DNA from: Amycolatopsis sp. CA-128772
GTDB lineage: Bacteria > Actinomycetota > Actinomycetes > Mycobacteriales > Pseudonocardiaceae
DNA: 64,000 nucleotides
Reading direction: 5' to 3'
NCBI RefSeq assembly: GCF_002904295.1
Contig: NZ_PPHG01000072.1
Location: 1-64,000 of the forward strand
Shown here: positions 8,556 through 17,486 of the stretch, one piece after another
Layout of the letters: each line of letters begins with the position of its first letter
Position numbering within the stretch: the first letter of the stretch is position 1
Position numbers and translations under genes: made by a program
The notes under the pieces: generated by a model
Database searches by the model: none
Told to the model about the DNA's origin: nothing
What the model saw: the letters and a program-made list of their open reading frames with translations, nothing else

Positions 8556-9247
8556 AGCGGCTCCTCGCGCAGTACGTAGCCGACGCCGCGCACGGTGTGC
8601 AGCAGCCGGGACCCGCCGTCGGCCTCGAGCTTGCGGCGCAGGTAGCTGACGTAGACGTCGAGCCCGTTGGACGCGGCCCCGAAGTCGTAGCCCCACACGT
8701 GCTCGAACATGACCGACCGGGTCAGCACGATCCGGGGGTGATGCAGGAACGTTTCGAGCATCGCGAACTCGGTGCGGGTCAGGTGCAGCGGCCGGTCGCC
8801 GCGGAAGACCTCCCGGGTCGCCGGGTCGAGGGTGACGTCCGCGAATCGCAGCGCCGCGGGAGCGGGGGGTGCGGAGGGGACGTGGTATTCGGTGCGCCGC
8901 AGCAGCGCGCGCACCCGGGCCAGCAGCTCCTGCAGCGCGAACGGCTTGACGAGGTAGTCGTCGGCTCCCGCGTCGAGGCCGGCCACCCGGTCGGTGACGG
9001 CGGTGCGCGCGGTCAGCATCAGGACCGGCACCGTGTTGCCTTCCGCGCGCAGGACTCGGCACACCTCGAGGCCGCCGAGCACCGGCATCGTGACGTCGAG
9101 CAGCACGCCGTCCGGGTTCTCGTCGCGGATCGCGGCGAGCCCGGCGGCTCCGTCGCCCGCGATGGAGACGGTGTAGCCCTCGAACCGCAGCGTGCGCGAG
9201 AGCGAGTTCTGCAGGGCCGTCTCGTCGTCGACGATCACCAGGTGCAC
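8552..9247 (-). CDS. OmpR/MprA-like response regulator
   Basis: 231 residues: receiver domain with acidic pocket DD (7-8), phosphorylated Asp51 in LLDVTMP, Thr79 in MLTART and Lys101 in YLVKPF, followed by an OmpR-type winged helix ending in YVSYLRRKLEADGG...TVRGVGYVLRE. GTG start at 9247 with AAGGGA upstream. Partner of the kinase at 7176. The 156-base divergent intergenic region to the DUF1707 gene holds a 20-bp element (9306-9325) that recurs before the second DUF1707 gene at 20.5 kb, a candidate binding site for this regulator. Confidence 0.92.
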   Translation of the reverse strand: MHLVIVDDETALQNSLSRTLRFEGYTVSIAGDGAAGLAAIRDENPDGVLLDVTMPVLGGLEVCRVLRAEGNTVPVLMLTARTAVTDRVAGLDAGADDYLVKPFALQELLARVRALLRRTEYHVPSAPPAPAALRFADVTLDPATREVFRGDRPLHLTRTEFAMLETFLHHPRIVLTRSVMFEHVWGYDFGAASNGLDVYVSYLRRKLEADGGSRLLHTVRGVGYVLREEPL

Positions 9248-9305
9248 CCGGCGTCCCTTCGTCCTGGGTCCGATGACACACGGTAACTGTAGTTGAGGTT
9301 TTGGC

Positions 9306-9325
9306 GCGGGAGCCGAACTCTCATC
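9306..9325. promoter_or_regulatory. 20-bp element shared with the 20.5-kb DUF1707 promoter
   Basis: On the minus strand the sequence is GATGAGAGTTCGGCTCCCGC, and nearly the same sequence (one extra T) occurs at 20467-20487. It contains a GAG...CTC dyad. Both copies sit in the promoter region of a DUF1707 gene, so a common regulator, possibly the adjacent MprA-like protein, is likely. Confidence 0.5.
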
Positions 9326-9403
9326 GAAGATTAACGTTCGCCCGTGTCCGGCGGCCCTTTCCGCGGTTAGCCTCGGGGAAGTGATTTCCGAGCGGAAGGG
9401 GAA

Positions 9404-9862
9404 ATGATGAGCGAGAACGCGCTGGGTACCACCGTGCCCGAGGGGATCCGTTGCTCGGATGCGGAACGTGAGCAGGTCCGGGCCGCCCTCTACGCGGCGG
9501 CCGGTGAGGGCCGCCTGACGATGGCGGAGGTCGAGGAACGCCTCGGACGCCTCGAGGAGTTCCGCTACCGGCACGAACTGGCGTCGGTGACCGCCGACCT
9601 GCCCGCGCCGGAGCCGCGCACCGCCCTGGGGTGGCGGCAGATCCTGGCGGCCGCGGGCGCGGCGCTCGCCGCCGAGGTCGCGGTGCTGCGTGGCCGGGCT
9701 CCGGAACCTGCGCCCGGCCGGCGCCGGCTGCTGATCGTCGCCACCGTCCTCATCGGACTCCTGATCACCGCGGCGATCGTCGTGAGTGCGGTGCACGGTT
9801 TCGGCGCGGACGGATTCGAAGGGCACGAGGCGAACGCCATCGAGCGCGGCCACGGCGGGTGA
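9404..9862 (+). CDS. DUF1707 (SHOCT-like) membrane-anchored protein
   Basis: 152 residues. Residues 14-65 are a DUF1707 domain with the signature I-R-C-S-D-A-E-R-E...GRLTMAEVEERLGR...RHELASVTADLP. A single membrane helix lies near 107-128 (LLIVATVLIGLLITAAIVVSAV) with a short acidic/His tail outside. AAGGGG precedes the tandem ATGATG start. DUF1707 occurs in actinobacterial membrane proteins often next to two-component systems, and its exact role is unknown. A paralogue with the same architecture is at 20511. Confidence 0.85.
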   Translation: MMSENALGTTVPEGIRCSDAEREQVRAALYAAAGEGRLTMAEVEERLGRLEEFRYRHELASVTADLPAPEPRTALGWRQILAAAGAALAAEVAVLRGRAPEPAPGRRRLLIVATVLIGLLITAAIVVSAVHGFGADGFEGHEANAIERGHGG

Positions 9863-10089
9863 GGTCCGATCCGACGATTACGCCCGGCACCACCACGTCG
9901 ATGCCTCACCGTCAGCTCGGCGAAGCGGCGCAGCGCGCGGACCAGGGGCCTCGCGGATCGCGCAATCGTCGCCGGCGAGCATGACGCGATGCGGCATGCG
10001 GCCGTCAGGCCCGGTCTCCCGGCGATGACCGGTAGTGTCGGTGCGTCCGCGTGGCTCACCGTCCTTGCGTGAGTACGGAGGAGGTCCAC

Positions 10090-10863
10090 ATGGCCGGCGG
10101 AGCGTTGTTCCTCGCCGTCTTCCTGGCGTGCGTCGTCGAAGCGGTGGAGGCCGTGACGATCGTGCTGGCGGCGGGCACCGCGCGGGACTGGCGCTCGGCG
10201 CTGACCGGCGTGGCGGCCGGACTGCTCGTCCTGGCCGCCCTGGTGGCGGCGCTCGGCCCCGCGTTGGCCGTCGTCCCCTTGGACTGGCTGCGCATCGTGG
10301 TCGGCGGCCTCCTGCTGATCTTCGGCCTGCAGTGGCTGCGCAAGGCGGTGCTGCGCGCCAGCGGCCACAAGGCGGTGCACGACGAGGCCGCGATCTTCCG
10401 GGCCGAACTCACCACCGCACAAGCTGCCGGCACGGGATCCCGCGGGGTGATCCGGGACTGGTACGCGTTCACCCTCTCCTTCAAGGGCGTGCTGCTGGAA
10501 GGGCTCGAGGTCGCGTTCATCGTGCTGACCTTCGGCGCCAACCAGCACCAGGTGCCCCTCACCGCGCTCGCGGCCGCGGCCGCGGTCCTGCTGGTGACCG
10601 CCGCCGCGCTCGCCGTCCGCGCACCGCTGGCGCGGGTGCCCGAAAACACCCTCAAGTTCGCGGTCGGTATCCTGCTCGCTTCGTTCGGGATCTTCTGGGG
10701 TGCGGAGGGCGCGGGGGCGCACTGGCCGGGCGAAGACGCGGCGTTGCTGGTGATCATTCCCGCGGTGGCGACCTATGCGCTGGCCCTGGTCGCGTTCTTG
10801 CGCCGCGCCGGGCAGTCCCGTGATTCGGTGCTGCCGGTACGCACCGTGGAGGGCGACCTGTGA
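10090..10863 (+). CDS. COG4280-type membrane protein (TMEM165/GDT1- or LysE-like transporter)
   Basis: 257 residues, about six to seven membrane helices. Two related acidic motifs lie in the two halves: VVEAVEAVTIVLAAGTARDWRSA near residue 15 and LLEGLEVAFIVLTFGANQHQ near 138. Such paired E-x-x-E motifs are typical of cation transporters in the LysE/GDT1 superfamily, suggesting metal-ion export, but the substrate cannot be read. A very good ribosome-binding site (GGAGGAGG) fixes the ATG at 10090. The stop overlaps the next small gene (GTGA). Confidence 0.7.
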   Translation: MAGGALFLAVFLACVVEAVEAVTIVLAAGTARDWRSALTGVAAGLLVLAALVAALGPALAVVPLDWLRIVVGGLLLIFGLQWLRKAVLRASGHKAVHDEAAIFRAELTTAQAAGTGSRGVIRDWYAFTLSFKGVLLEGLEVAFIVLTFGANQHQVPLTALAAAAAVLLVTAAALAVRAPLARVPENTLKFAVGILLASFGIFWGAEGAGAHWPGEDAALLVIIPAVATYALALVAFLRRAGQSRDSVLPVRTVEGDL

Positions 10864-11069
10864 CGATCCGTGCACGGCTGCGTGCCTTCGCGGCGTTCTG
10901 GTACGACTTCGTCGTGGGCGACGACTGGCGCGCCGCATTCGCAGTGGTGCTCGCGCTCGGAGTCACCTTCGTGCTGGGCCGGCTGTCGGTGAACGCGTGG
11001 TTCGTCCTGCCTGCCGCGGTGGCCGTGGTCCTGCCGTGGAGCCTGTGGCGGGCCGTGCGCAGGCGCTGA
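10860..11069 (+). CDS. Small two-helix membrane protein
   Basis: 69 residues, GTG start overlapping the previous stop by four bases, so translation is coupled. An N-terminal amphipathic region (RARLRAFAAFWYDFVVGDDW) is followed by two membrane helices and an Arg-rich end (WRAVRRR), placing the C-terminus in the cytoplasm. Similar small proteins accompany COG4280-type transporters in actinomycetes; it may be a subunit, but this is inference. Confidence 0.65.
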   Translation: MTIRARLRAFAAFWYDFVVGDDWRAAFAVVLALGVTFVLGRLSVNAWFVLPAAVAVVLPWSLWRAVRRR

Positions 11070-11130
11070 GTCCGGCGGTACCCCGGCCGCGGCCGGTCGT
11101 CCCGCCGATCCGCTGCCCGCGGCCGGCGAG

Positions 11131-12483
11131 GTGCTCGGCCAAGGCGCGGTGTACCTCGGCCTCGGCGGCTGGATCGGTTCGATGCTGCTGCTGTTCCTGC
11201 TCCGGCCGCACGACGACGGGCGCCGGGTGCTGAGGGCGCGGCTGCTGCGGACCGGCGCCGTCCTCGCCACGGTCGGCCTGTTCGGCGGCGTGGTCATCAT
11301 GCTGGTACGGGCCGCGGCTTTCGGCGCGGACGTCGTTCCGCTGGCGTGGCAGCTGATCCCCGGCAGCAGCGCCGGACCACCCTGGGTGGCCAGGGAGACC
11401 GCCGCCGCGGGCATGGTCGTCGTGTCGGTGGCCGCCTTGCGACGGGGCTCGCTGCGGAGGAGGGCGACGGCCGTCGTCGTCTCGGTCCTGGCGCTCGTCG
11501 CCGCGGCCGCCACCGCGCTGCTGGGGCATCTCGCCCGTTCCGGTCCGCTGCTGCTGGCCACCGACGTCGTCCACATCCTGGCCACCATGACTTGGGCCGG
11601 GACGGTCATCGTCGCGGGAGCTGCGCTGGTCGGCCGGCGGGGAGACCGCGAGCAGGCCCGGGAGGTGCTCCGCCGCTTCGGCCTGATCGCGACCGGCGCG
11701 CTGACCTTGCTGGTCGCCTCCGGGCTGCTCCTGGCCGGCGACCGGGTGGCGTCGCTCGACGCGCTCCTGCTCTCCACCTACGGCCGGATCCTGCTGCTTA
11801 AGGCCGGGCTCGTGGCCGTCGCCGCCCTGGCCGGGCTCGTCACGACGCTCAGCCTCCACGGACGCCACCGCGATCCCGGCCGGACCCGGCCCGCCGTCCG
11901 GACCGAGATGATGGCGTTGGCCGGCGTTCTGGTGGCGACGGCGGGGCTGGTGTCGACCCACCAGGCGAGCGGACCGCAATGGCGCCCGCCCGAGCCGGTG
12001 ACCGCGCAGAACTCGCTGACGGCCGACGACCTGGTCGGCACCGTCGACGTGCGGCCGAACCTGCCGGGCCGCAACTTCGTCACGTTGAGCCTCTTCGACA
12101 CCCGCCGTCCGGCACCCGCTCCCATCCAAGCCGTCGAAGTGCTCCTGCGAGCTCCGGACGGGACGGTGACGAGCCCGGCCGGACCGAGCTCCTACCTGCT
12201 GGCGACCGACGACCTCGCGACCGGTGGCCCCTGGACGATCACGGTGACGGCAGTGCGGCCCGGTCTCGTCCCGGCGACGGCGAGCCTGGACTGGACTGTC
12301 CCGCCTGCCGCGGTTTTCGCCCGGCAGCCCGTCTACTCCTGGTCACCGCTGACCGCGTATACCGGGTGGCTCGCGATCGTCGTGCTCCTGGTGGGTGGGG
12401 CGGCCTTGCGGCTGGTCACCCGCCGGACACGACGGACTCGTGAGCGTGAAAGCGTGTCGGCGGCAGCGGTATCGCGCTCGTGA
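11131..12483 (+). CDS. CopD-domain copper-resistance-type membrane protein
   Basis: 450 residues. An N-terminal membrane domain with about eight helices includes the CopD region: LLATDVVHILATMTWAGTVIVAG (conserved His near residue 148) and RILLLKAGLVAVAALAGLV. An extracytoplasmic beta-rich region (about 305-395: VGTVDVRPNLPGRNFVTLSLFD...) is CopC/YtkA-like, and a last helix anchors the end. Usually linked to copper uptake or periplasmic copper handling. No other copper gene is near, so the substrate is uncertain. Begins with GTG; no earlier start codon is available in frame. Confidence 0.75.
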   Translation: MLGQGAVYLGLGGWIGSMLLLFLLRPHDDGRRVLRARLLRTGAVLATVGLFGGVVIMLVRAAAFGADVVPLAWQLIPGSSAGPPWVARETAAAGMVVVSVAALRRGSLRRRATAVVVSVLALVAAAATALLGHLARSGPLLLATDVVHILATMTWAGTVIVAGAALVGRRGDREQAREVLRRFGLIATGALTLLVASGLLLAGDRVASLDALLLSTYGRILLLKAGLVAVAALAGLVTTLSLHGRHRDPGRTRPAVRTEMMALAGVLVATAGLVSTHQASGPQWRPPEPVTAQNSLTADDLVGTVDVRPNLPGRNFVTLSLFDTRRPAPAPIQAVEVLLRAPDGTVTSPAGPSSYLLATDDLATGGPWTITVTAVRPGLVPATASLDWTVPPAAVFARQPVYSWSPLTAYTGWLAIVVLLVGGAALRLVTRRTRRTRERESVSAAAVSRS

Positions 12484-12590
12484 CGAAGGGCAAACGGACA
12501 GCCAACCGGCGGGCGGTTCCTCTCGCCGGTGAGGCTGGTCGCTACTGTTCGGCGCGCCCCCGATTCCGCCGGTAGCGAAGGACAAGACTG

Positions 12591-13427
12591 TTGAGCGTGA
12601 TCGACATCGGCCAGTCCGTCATCCTGGGAGTCGTCGAAGGGCTGACCGAGTTCCTGCCGGTCTCCTCGACCGGGCACCTGAAGATCGCGGAGGGATTCCT
12701 CGGCATCCCGGTGGACGACCAGGCGGTGGTGGGTTTCACCGCGGTGATCCAGGTCGGCGCCATCGCGGCAGTGCTGGTCTATTTCTTCCGGGACATCATC
12801 CGGTTCGCCGCGGCGTGGGGCCGCGGGCTGGTGCGGCCGGAGGCGCGGCAGGAGCACGACTACAAGTTCGCGTGGTGGGTCATCTTCGCCACGGTGCCGA
12901 TCGTCGTGGCGGGCCTGCTGTTCCAGCCGCTGATCAAGGGGCCGCTGGCTTCCCTGTGGGTGGTCGCCGGATCGCTGATCGCCGGGAGTGCCGTCATGTG
13001 GGCCGCCGACCGGTTCGGCACGGGCGAGCGCCGGGAGGCCGAGACGACGCTGCCGGACGCGATGCTGGTCGGTTCGTCGCAGATCCTCGCCCTCCTGTTC
13101 CCGGGTTTCTCCCGGTCCGGGGCCACCATTTCCACCGGCCTCCTGCGTGGGCTGGACCGCGTCGCGGCGACGCGGTTGTCGTTCTTCCTGTCCATTCCCG
13201 CGCTGACCGGCGCCGGTGTGTACGAGCTGAAGGACGCGGTCGGTGGCGGGGTGGACGTACTGCCGTTGCTCGTCGGAACGGTGGTGTCGTTCGTCGTCGC
13301 TTACGCGTCCATCGCGTGGCTGCTGAAGTTCGTGGCGGGGCACACTTTCACGGCTTTTGTGATCTACCGGGTCGTCGTCGGTATCGCGCTGCTGGGTCTG
13401 CTGGTGACCGGCGTCCTCAATCCCTGA
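12591..13427 (+). CDS. uppP: Undecaprenyl-diphosphatase (bacitracin resistance)
   Basis: 278 residues, the normal UppP length. Dephosphorylates undecaprenyl diphosphate released by cell-wall polymerases so the lipid carrier can be reused, and confers bacitracin resistance. Both catalytic regions are present: EGLTEFLPVSSTGHL near the N-terminus (Glu and the SSTGH His) and LFPGFSRSGATISTGLLRG in the middle. Multiple membrane helices. TTG start at 12591 preceded by GAAGGA; GTG at 12597 is an alternative. Ends at a strong bidirectional terminator. Confidence 0.95.
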   Translation: MSVIDIGQSVILGVVEGLTEFLPVSSTGHLKIAEGFLGIPVDDQAVVGFTAVIQVGAIAAVLVYFFRDIIRFAAAWGRGLVRPEARQEHDYKFAWWVIFATVPIVVAGLLFQPLIKGPLASLWVVAGSLIAGSAVMWAADRFGTGERREAETTLPDAMLVGSSQILALLFPGFSRSGATISTGLLRGLDRVAATRLSFFLSIPALTGAGVYELKDAVGGGVDVLPLLVGTVVSFVVAYASIAWLLKFVAGHTFTAFVIYRVVVGIALLGLLVTGVLNP

Positions 13428-13436
13428 CCGGAACGG

Positions 13437-13469
13437 CCGCCCGGCCGGGGACGAACCCCGGCCGGGCGG
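13437..13469. terminator. Bidirectional terminator between uppP and the phosphodiesterase gene
   Basis: Perfect 14-bp stem CCGCCCGGCCGGGG / CCCCGGCCGGGCGG with a five-base loop (ACGAA), located exactly between two convergent stops (13427 and 13473). Confidence 0.85.
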
Positions 13470-13472
13470 ACG

Positions 13473-15087
13473 CTACCGGGAAAGGACCTCGGTGCCTTCG
13501 ATGCGCACGGCTTGCAGCGCGTCCGGCCGCAGGCCCAGCAGCCGCAGGATCGTCGGCGCGATCTGCGTGGTGCCGACGGGCGTGGTGACCGAATGAGGGC
13601 GGCCGGTTCCGGTGATCACCAGCGGGACGTCGCGGTCGTCGGCCGCGGCTCCGCCGTGTTCGGCGATTTTCTTGGTGCCGCCGGTGTAGACGACGCCGTA
13701 ACGCGCGATGCCGACGAGTTCGGGCACCCGCGGGTCGCCGGGCCGGGCGTGGAAGTAGCGGGCGGCGTCCTCGCCCGAGTAGGCGCGGTCGAGTCCGGAG
13801 TGGGCGAACGGCTTGGGCGCTCCGGAGATGTCGTTGCCGAGCCCGGATCGGGTAAGCAGGTAGTTCTTGGCGAACGTCGTCGCGGCGGTGGAACGGTCGG
13901 TCAGCCACAGCAGCATGGCGTCGTCGTCGGTGGCCTGGGCCACGAGATCGGCCGCGCCGGGGTGGGCGGCGCGCCACGCGGCGTCGAGACCGTCGAGCAG
14001 GGCGCCGTCGTCGATCCTCGTCAGGGCGGACGGGGCGGTCGGCGACTGGCCGTGCTTGGCCGAGAGGATGATGATCGTGTTCCGGTCGAGGTGACGTCGC
14101 TTCAGTTCGGCGGTGATGGCGCCGAGCTGCTGGTCGACGAAGTCCAGCGCCGAACTCAGCACCGGACCCGGACCACCACCGGGCAGGTAGCCGCCGGTGC
14201 GGCCACCGGAGAGCCGCAGTTTCTCCGCTGTCGAAACGGACTGGAAGTTGAGTCCGAAGATGGCCGGCGTACCCACCCGGTGGGTTCCGCTGTGGTCGTA
14301 GCCGCCGATCGTTGAGCACCGCGCGGACTTTGTAGGAGTCGTAACGCTGGGTCGCGGCGTTGTCGGTGGTCCAGTCGCCGGTCGTGCCGGGGACCAGGCT
14401 GTTGATCTCCGGGGTGAACAGATCCTGCACGCCGGTACCCGTCGGCCCGTCGAGGATTTCGTACGCGGGGTGCTTGTCGGCCCACGCGGTGCGCAGGCCG
14501 GCTTGCCGGGCGACCTCGAACACGGTGTTCACCTGGAGGTACTGATGCGGGTAGACGGGCGCGCAGGTACGCGGATCCACGGGCAGCCGGGCCGGGTCGA
14601 GGAGCGACTGCGGTGCTCCGGTCATGGCGAGGACGTTGCCGGGCAGGCCGGGCAGACCCTGGCCCGCGTCGATGGCGTTCTTCGTGCGGTCGAGGTCTTC
14701 GGTGTAGTTCACGGCCGTTCCGGGCCGTGCGCCGCCGCAGGAGGTCGTGCCGGCCGGGAGGAGAGCACGGTTGTAGGTCACGTCGTAGTAGACCCCGGTC
14801 GTCGCCGGCCCACCGCCGGTGACCTGGGCGAGCAGTCCGGGGAAGGAGTCCGACGGCACGGGAGTGCGGGCGTGGGTGTACTCGGTGCCGTGACCGAGAA
14901 GGCCGGCCAACGTCGAGCCCGGGTGGGTTGCGGTGTAGCGGTCGAGGTCCGACTGGTGCATGCCGTCCACCGAGATGAGCAGGACGTGGGCGGAGCGATC
15001 ACCGGCGGACGCGGGCGGCGCGGTCGAGGCGACGGTGGCCGCCGCGACCACGGCCAGCGCGGCGGTTCTCGATCGAGTACTCGGCAC
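13473..15087 (-). pseudogene. Secreted alkaline-phosphatase-superfamily phosphodiesterase, single frameshift
   Basis: The first frame runs from the ATG at 15087: signal peptide (MPSTRSRTAALAVVAAATVA..PASA) then HVLLISVDGMHQSDLDRY, the metal-binding start of type I phosphodiesterase/nucleotide pyrophosphatases, with PVPSDSFPGLL carrying the nucleophile. It continues to VRAVLND near 14308, where the reading moves to another frame (IGGYDHSGTHRVGTPAIFGLNFQ...) that runs to the TAG at 13473 and holds IILSAKHGQSP and VPLVITGTGRPHS (metal ligands). Together they form one complete protein of about 540 residues, so one indel near 14305-14315 separates the halves. Either a recent mutation or an assembly error. 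Confidence 0.8.
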
Positions 15088-15334
15088 GGATCTCTCCTTC
15101 GGCTACGGGCCGCCCGTGCGGGCGCCGAAGGCATTCCAAGCCGGGCACACGGCGGCCAGGACACACCGAAAAGAATTCCGGATGAACGCTGCGACGCGTT
15201 CGCCGCAGAACGCACAACCAGGACGAGTCGGACGTTACCTGAAAGGGTGAACCATAAGACGGCTGAGTCCATTTAACCGTTCTTTTGCTCTCGTGCAAGT
15301 GATCACTAATGCGGTTGCCCCTAGCGTGGCAAGC

Positions 15335-15406
15335 CGTGACGGGACCTCGCGCCCGTTGCCGGGAGTCCCCCCGCTCGGCAACGGTGCTTCGCGGGGTCCC
15401 GTCACG
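15335..15406. repeat. 72-nt near-perfect inverted repeat in a divergent promoter region
   Basis: Outer arms CGTGACGGGACC (15335-15346) and GGTCCCGTCACG (15395-15406) are perfect; inside, TCGCG pairs with CGCGG and CCGTTGCCGGGAG with CTCGGCAACGG, leaving a small C-rich loop. As RNA this would be a very stable single hairpin in the leader of the 15470 gene. It lacks a following U-run, so an attenuator, RNA-stability element or small RNA is as likely as a terminator. Confidence 0.75.
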
Positions 15407-15469
15407 CCTCACCGGCACGTGCCCGCCCGCCCGTTCCGCCGCCGCGGTGGACGGACCAGGAAAGAGTCC

Positions 15470-16693
15470 ATGACCTCACAACGTGTTCTTCAACCGAATC
15501 GCCGGCTGCTCAACAAAGTGCCGGAAATCACGGTCTATTTCTGGATCGTCAAGGTGCTCTGCACGACGGTCGGCGAATCCGCGGCCGACTTCCTCAACGT
15601 CAACCTGAACCTCGGCTTGACCGGCGTCTCCGTCATCACCGGCGTCCTGCTGGCCGTGACGCTGGCCGTCCAGTTCGCGACGAAGCGCTACGTGCCGGGC
15701 GTCTACTGGCTGACGGTCGCGCTCGTGAGCGTCTTCGGCACATTGGTCACCGACAACCTCGCGGACGCCGCAGGCGTGCCGCTCGAGACGAGCACCCTGC
15801 TCTTCGGCGTTCTCCTCGCGGTGACCTTCCTGGCGTGGTACGGCACCGAGAAGACCTTGTCCATCCATTCCATCGTCACCTGGCGCCGGGAGGCGTTCTA
15901 CTGGCTGGCGATCCTGTTCACCTTCGCACTCGGCACGGCGACCGGCGACCTCATGGCCGAGGTGCTGGGCCTGGGCTACCTCGCAACGGGTGCCATCGTG
16001 GCCGCCTTGATCGCCCTGCTCGCGATCGGGTGGCGGCTCGGGCTCCACCCGGTGCTGGCCTTCTGGTGCATCTACGTCCTGACCCGGCCGCTCGGCGCGT
16101 CGCTCGGCGACTACCTCGCCCAGCCGCCGGATGCGGGCGGCCTCGGTCTGGGGACGACCGTGACCAGCGTGATCTTCGCGGCGGCCATCCTCGGTACCGT
16201 TCTCTATCTGTCGGTCATGAAGCCGGATATCACGCCGGCCGCGCCGGCCAGTGCTTCGCGCGAGCGAGGTGGTCTGTGGCAGACCGTGGTGGTGCTCGCC
16301 CTGGTGCTGATCGCCGGAGCCGCCGGCTACAGCGTGCGCAAGTCCGCGCTGCAGGACTCCGCGGCACCCGTGCCGGTGGCCGTACCGAACGCGAGTGGTG
16401 GTGGCCCGGTCGCTCACGTGACGCCGCTGGGTGACCTCTCGGCCTTCCGGAAGATCACCCAGGACACGCTCGACCTGCTCAACGCCGGCGACCAGTCCGG
16501 CGCGACGAGCCGGGTCGACGACCTCGAGAGCCAGTGGGACCAGGCCGAGGCCCGGCTGAAGCCCAAAAATCGAGCCACGTGGACCGAAATCGACGGCAAA
16601 ATCGACAAGGTGCTACGCGAATTGCGGGCCACCAGCCCCCAGCCTGCCGACGAGAAGGCGGCTCTCACGGCCCTGCTCGGCTCGCTCGGATGA
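15470..16693 (+). CDS. COG4705-like four-repeat membrane protein with extra C-terminal extracytoplasmic domain
   Basis: 407 residues. The first about 255 repeat the architecture of the 2757 protein: four units with VGESAADFL, GTLVTDNLA, GTATGDLMA and GASLGDYLA. It then adds a ninth helix (WQTVVVLALVLIAGAAGYSV) and an outward domain of about 110 residues rich in charged helices (DLSAFRKITQDTLDLLNAGD..., DDLESQWDQAEARLKPKN...). The start at 15470 has AGGAAAGAG upstream; the longer frame back to 15293 crosses the inverted repeat. The repeated membrane Asp residues suggest a transport or sensing function; the outer domain may bind a ligand. Unknown family function. Confidence 0.75.
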   Translation: MTSQRVLQPNRRLLNKVPEITVYFWIVKVLCTTVGESAADFLNVNLNLGLTGVSVITGVLLAVTLAVQFATKRYVPGVYWLTVALVSVFGTLVTDNLADAAGVPLETSTLLFGVLLAVTFLAWYGTEKTLSIHSIVTWRREAFYWLAILFTFALGTATGDLMAEVLGLGYLATGAIVAALIALLAIGWRLGLHPVLAFWCIYVLTRPLGASLGDYLAQPPDAGGLGLGTTVTSVIFAAAILGTVLYLSVMKPDITPAAPASASRERGGLWQTVVVLALVLIAGAAGYSVRKSALQDSAAPVPVAVPNASGGGPVAHVTPLGDLSAFRKITQDTLDLLNAGDQSGATSRVDDLESQWDQAEARLKPKNRATWTEIDGKIDKVLRELRATSPQPADEKAALTALLGSLG

Positions 16694-16719
16694 GTCCCGG
16701 CTCTTCGGGGCGCCTGCAG

Positions 16720-16743
16720 CTCTTCTACAATCGTGTAGAAGAG
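16720..16743. promoter_or_regulatory. BlaI-type operator upstream of the DedA gene
   Basis: Perfect 24-bp palindrome: CTCTTCTACA, four-base spacer ATCG, TGTAGAAGAG. It lies 53 bases before the DedA start. The TTCTAC/GTAGAA core recurs at 20418-20457 and 32588-32610, the latter next to a blaI gene; known BlaI/MecI operators also consist of TAC/GTA dyads. No U-run follows, arguing against a terminator. Confidence 0.65.
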
Positions 16744-16796
16744 ATGCACGGGTGTCGGAGCGGTGCGAAAGTCACCGTCGGAAGGTGGTCGCGGGC

Positions 16797-17432
16797 GTGA
16801 ACCCACTGAGTGCGACGTCCTGGTTGTCCAGTCTGGGCACGGCAGGGGTGTTCCTCGTATTGTTCGCCGAGACCGGGTTGCTGGTCGGCTTCTTCCTGCC
16901 CGGTGACTCCCTGCTGTTCACCGCCGGGCTGTTCTGCACCACCAGCGCCTCGGCTCCGGTGCACCTGTCGTTGCCGCTCGTGCTGGTGGCCTCGGTCGCC
17001 GGCGCGATTTCGGGGGCGCAGGTGGGCTTCGTGCTCGGTCGCCGGGGTGGCCGGGCGCTGCTGGGGAAGATCGGCAATCCCCACCTGCACCGGGGTGTCG
17101 AACGCGCCGAGGAGCTCTTCTCCCGGTACGGCCACGCGAAAGCCATCGTTCTCGCGCGGTTCGTGCCGGTCGTGCGGACGGTGCTGAACCCGCTCGCGGG
17201 CATCCTCGACGTGCCCGCGCGGACCTTCTTGGTGTGGCAGGTGCTCGGCGGCGTGCTCTGGTCGGTCGGGGTCACACTCGCCGGCTACGTGCTCGGCGCC
17301 AGCATTCCGGGAATCGACCAGTACCTCCTGCCGATCATCGCCGTCGTCGTGGTGGTCTCGCTGATCCCGCTGGCGCTGGAACTCCGGCGCGGCCGCAAGC
17401 GCCCGTCCGACGACCCGGACCGCCGGCGCTGA
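16797..17432 (+). CDS. DedA-family membrane protein
   Basis: 211 residues. DedA/SNARE-associated family signatures: AETGLLVGFFLPGDSLLFTAG, the G-x-x-x-G-x-x-x-G helix GAISGAQVGFVLGRRGG, and the catalytic-like segment ARFVPVVRTVLNPLAGILDVPARTFL, in which Arg residues are required in characterised members. DedA proteins flip undecaprenyl phosphate or phospholipid (UptA-type) and maintain proton-motive force. GTG start with GGAAGGTGG upstream. The operator at 16720-16743 links it to the local BlaI-type repressor, in keeping with UppP, PAP2 and glycosyltransferase genes nearby that act on the same lipid carrier. Confidence 0.9.
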   Translation: MNPLSATSWLSSLGTAGVFLVLFAETGLLVGFFLPGDSLLFTAGLFCTTSASAPVHLSLPLVLVASVAGAISGAQVGFVLGRRGGRALLGKIGNPHLHRGVERAEELFSRYGHAKAIVLARFVPVVRTVLNPLAGILDVPARTFLVWQVLGGVLWSVGVTLAGYVLGASIPGIDQYLLPIIAVVVVVSLIPLALELRRGRKRPSDDPDRRR

Positions 17433-17486
17433 CCGTGCTCTGACTTTCGCTTTTTTGGACCGATCTCGATCTCGTTGCGGTGGGAT

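Noticed and set aside
16720..16743. Terminator after the 15470 gene
   Set aside because: The palindrome is AT-richer than terminators here, lacks a U-run and recurs with the same core in two divergent promoter regions, so an operator is the better reading.
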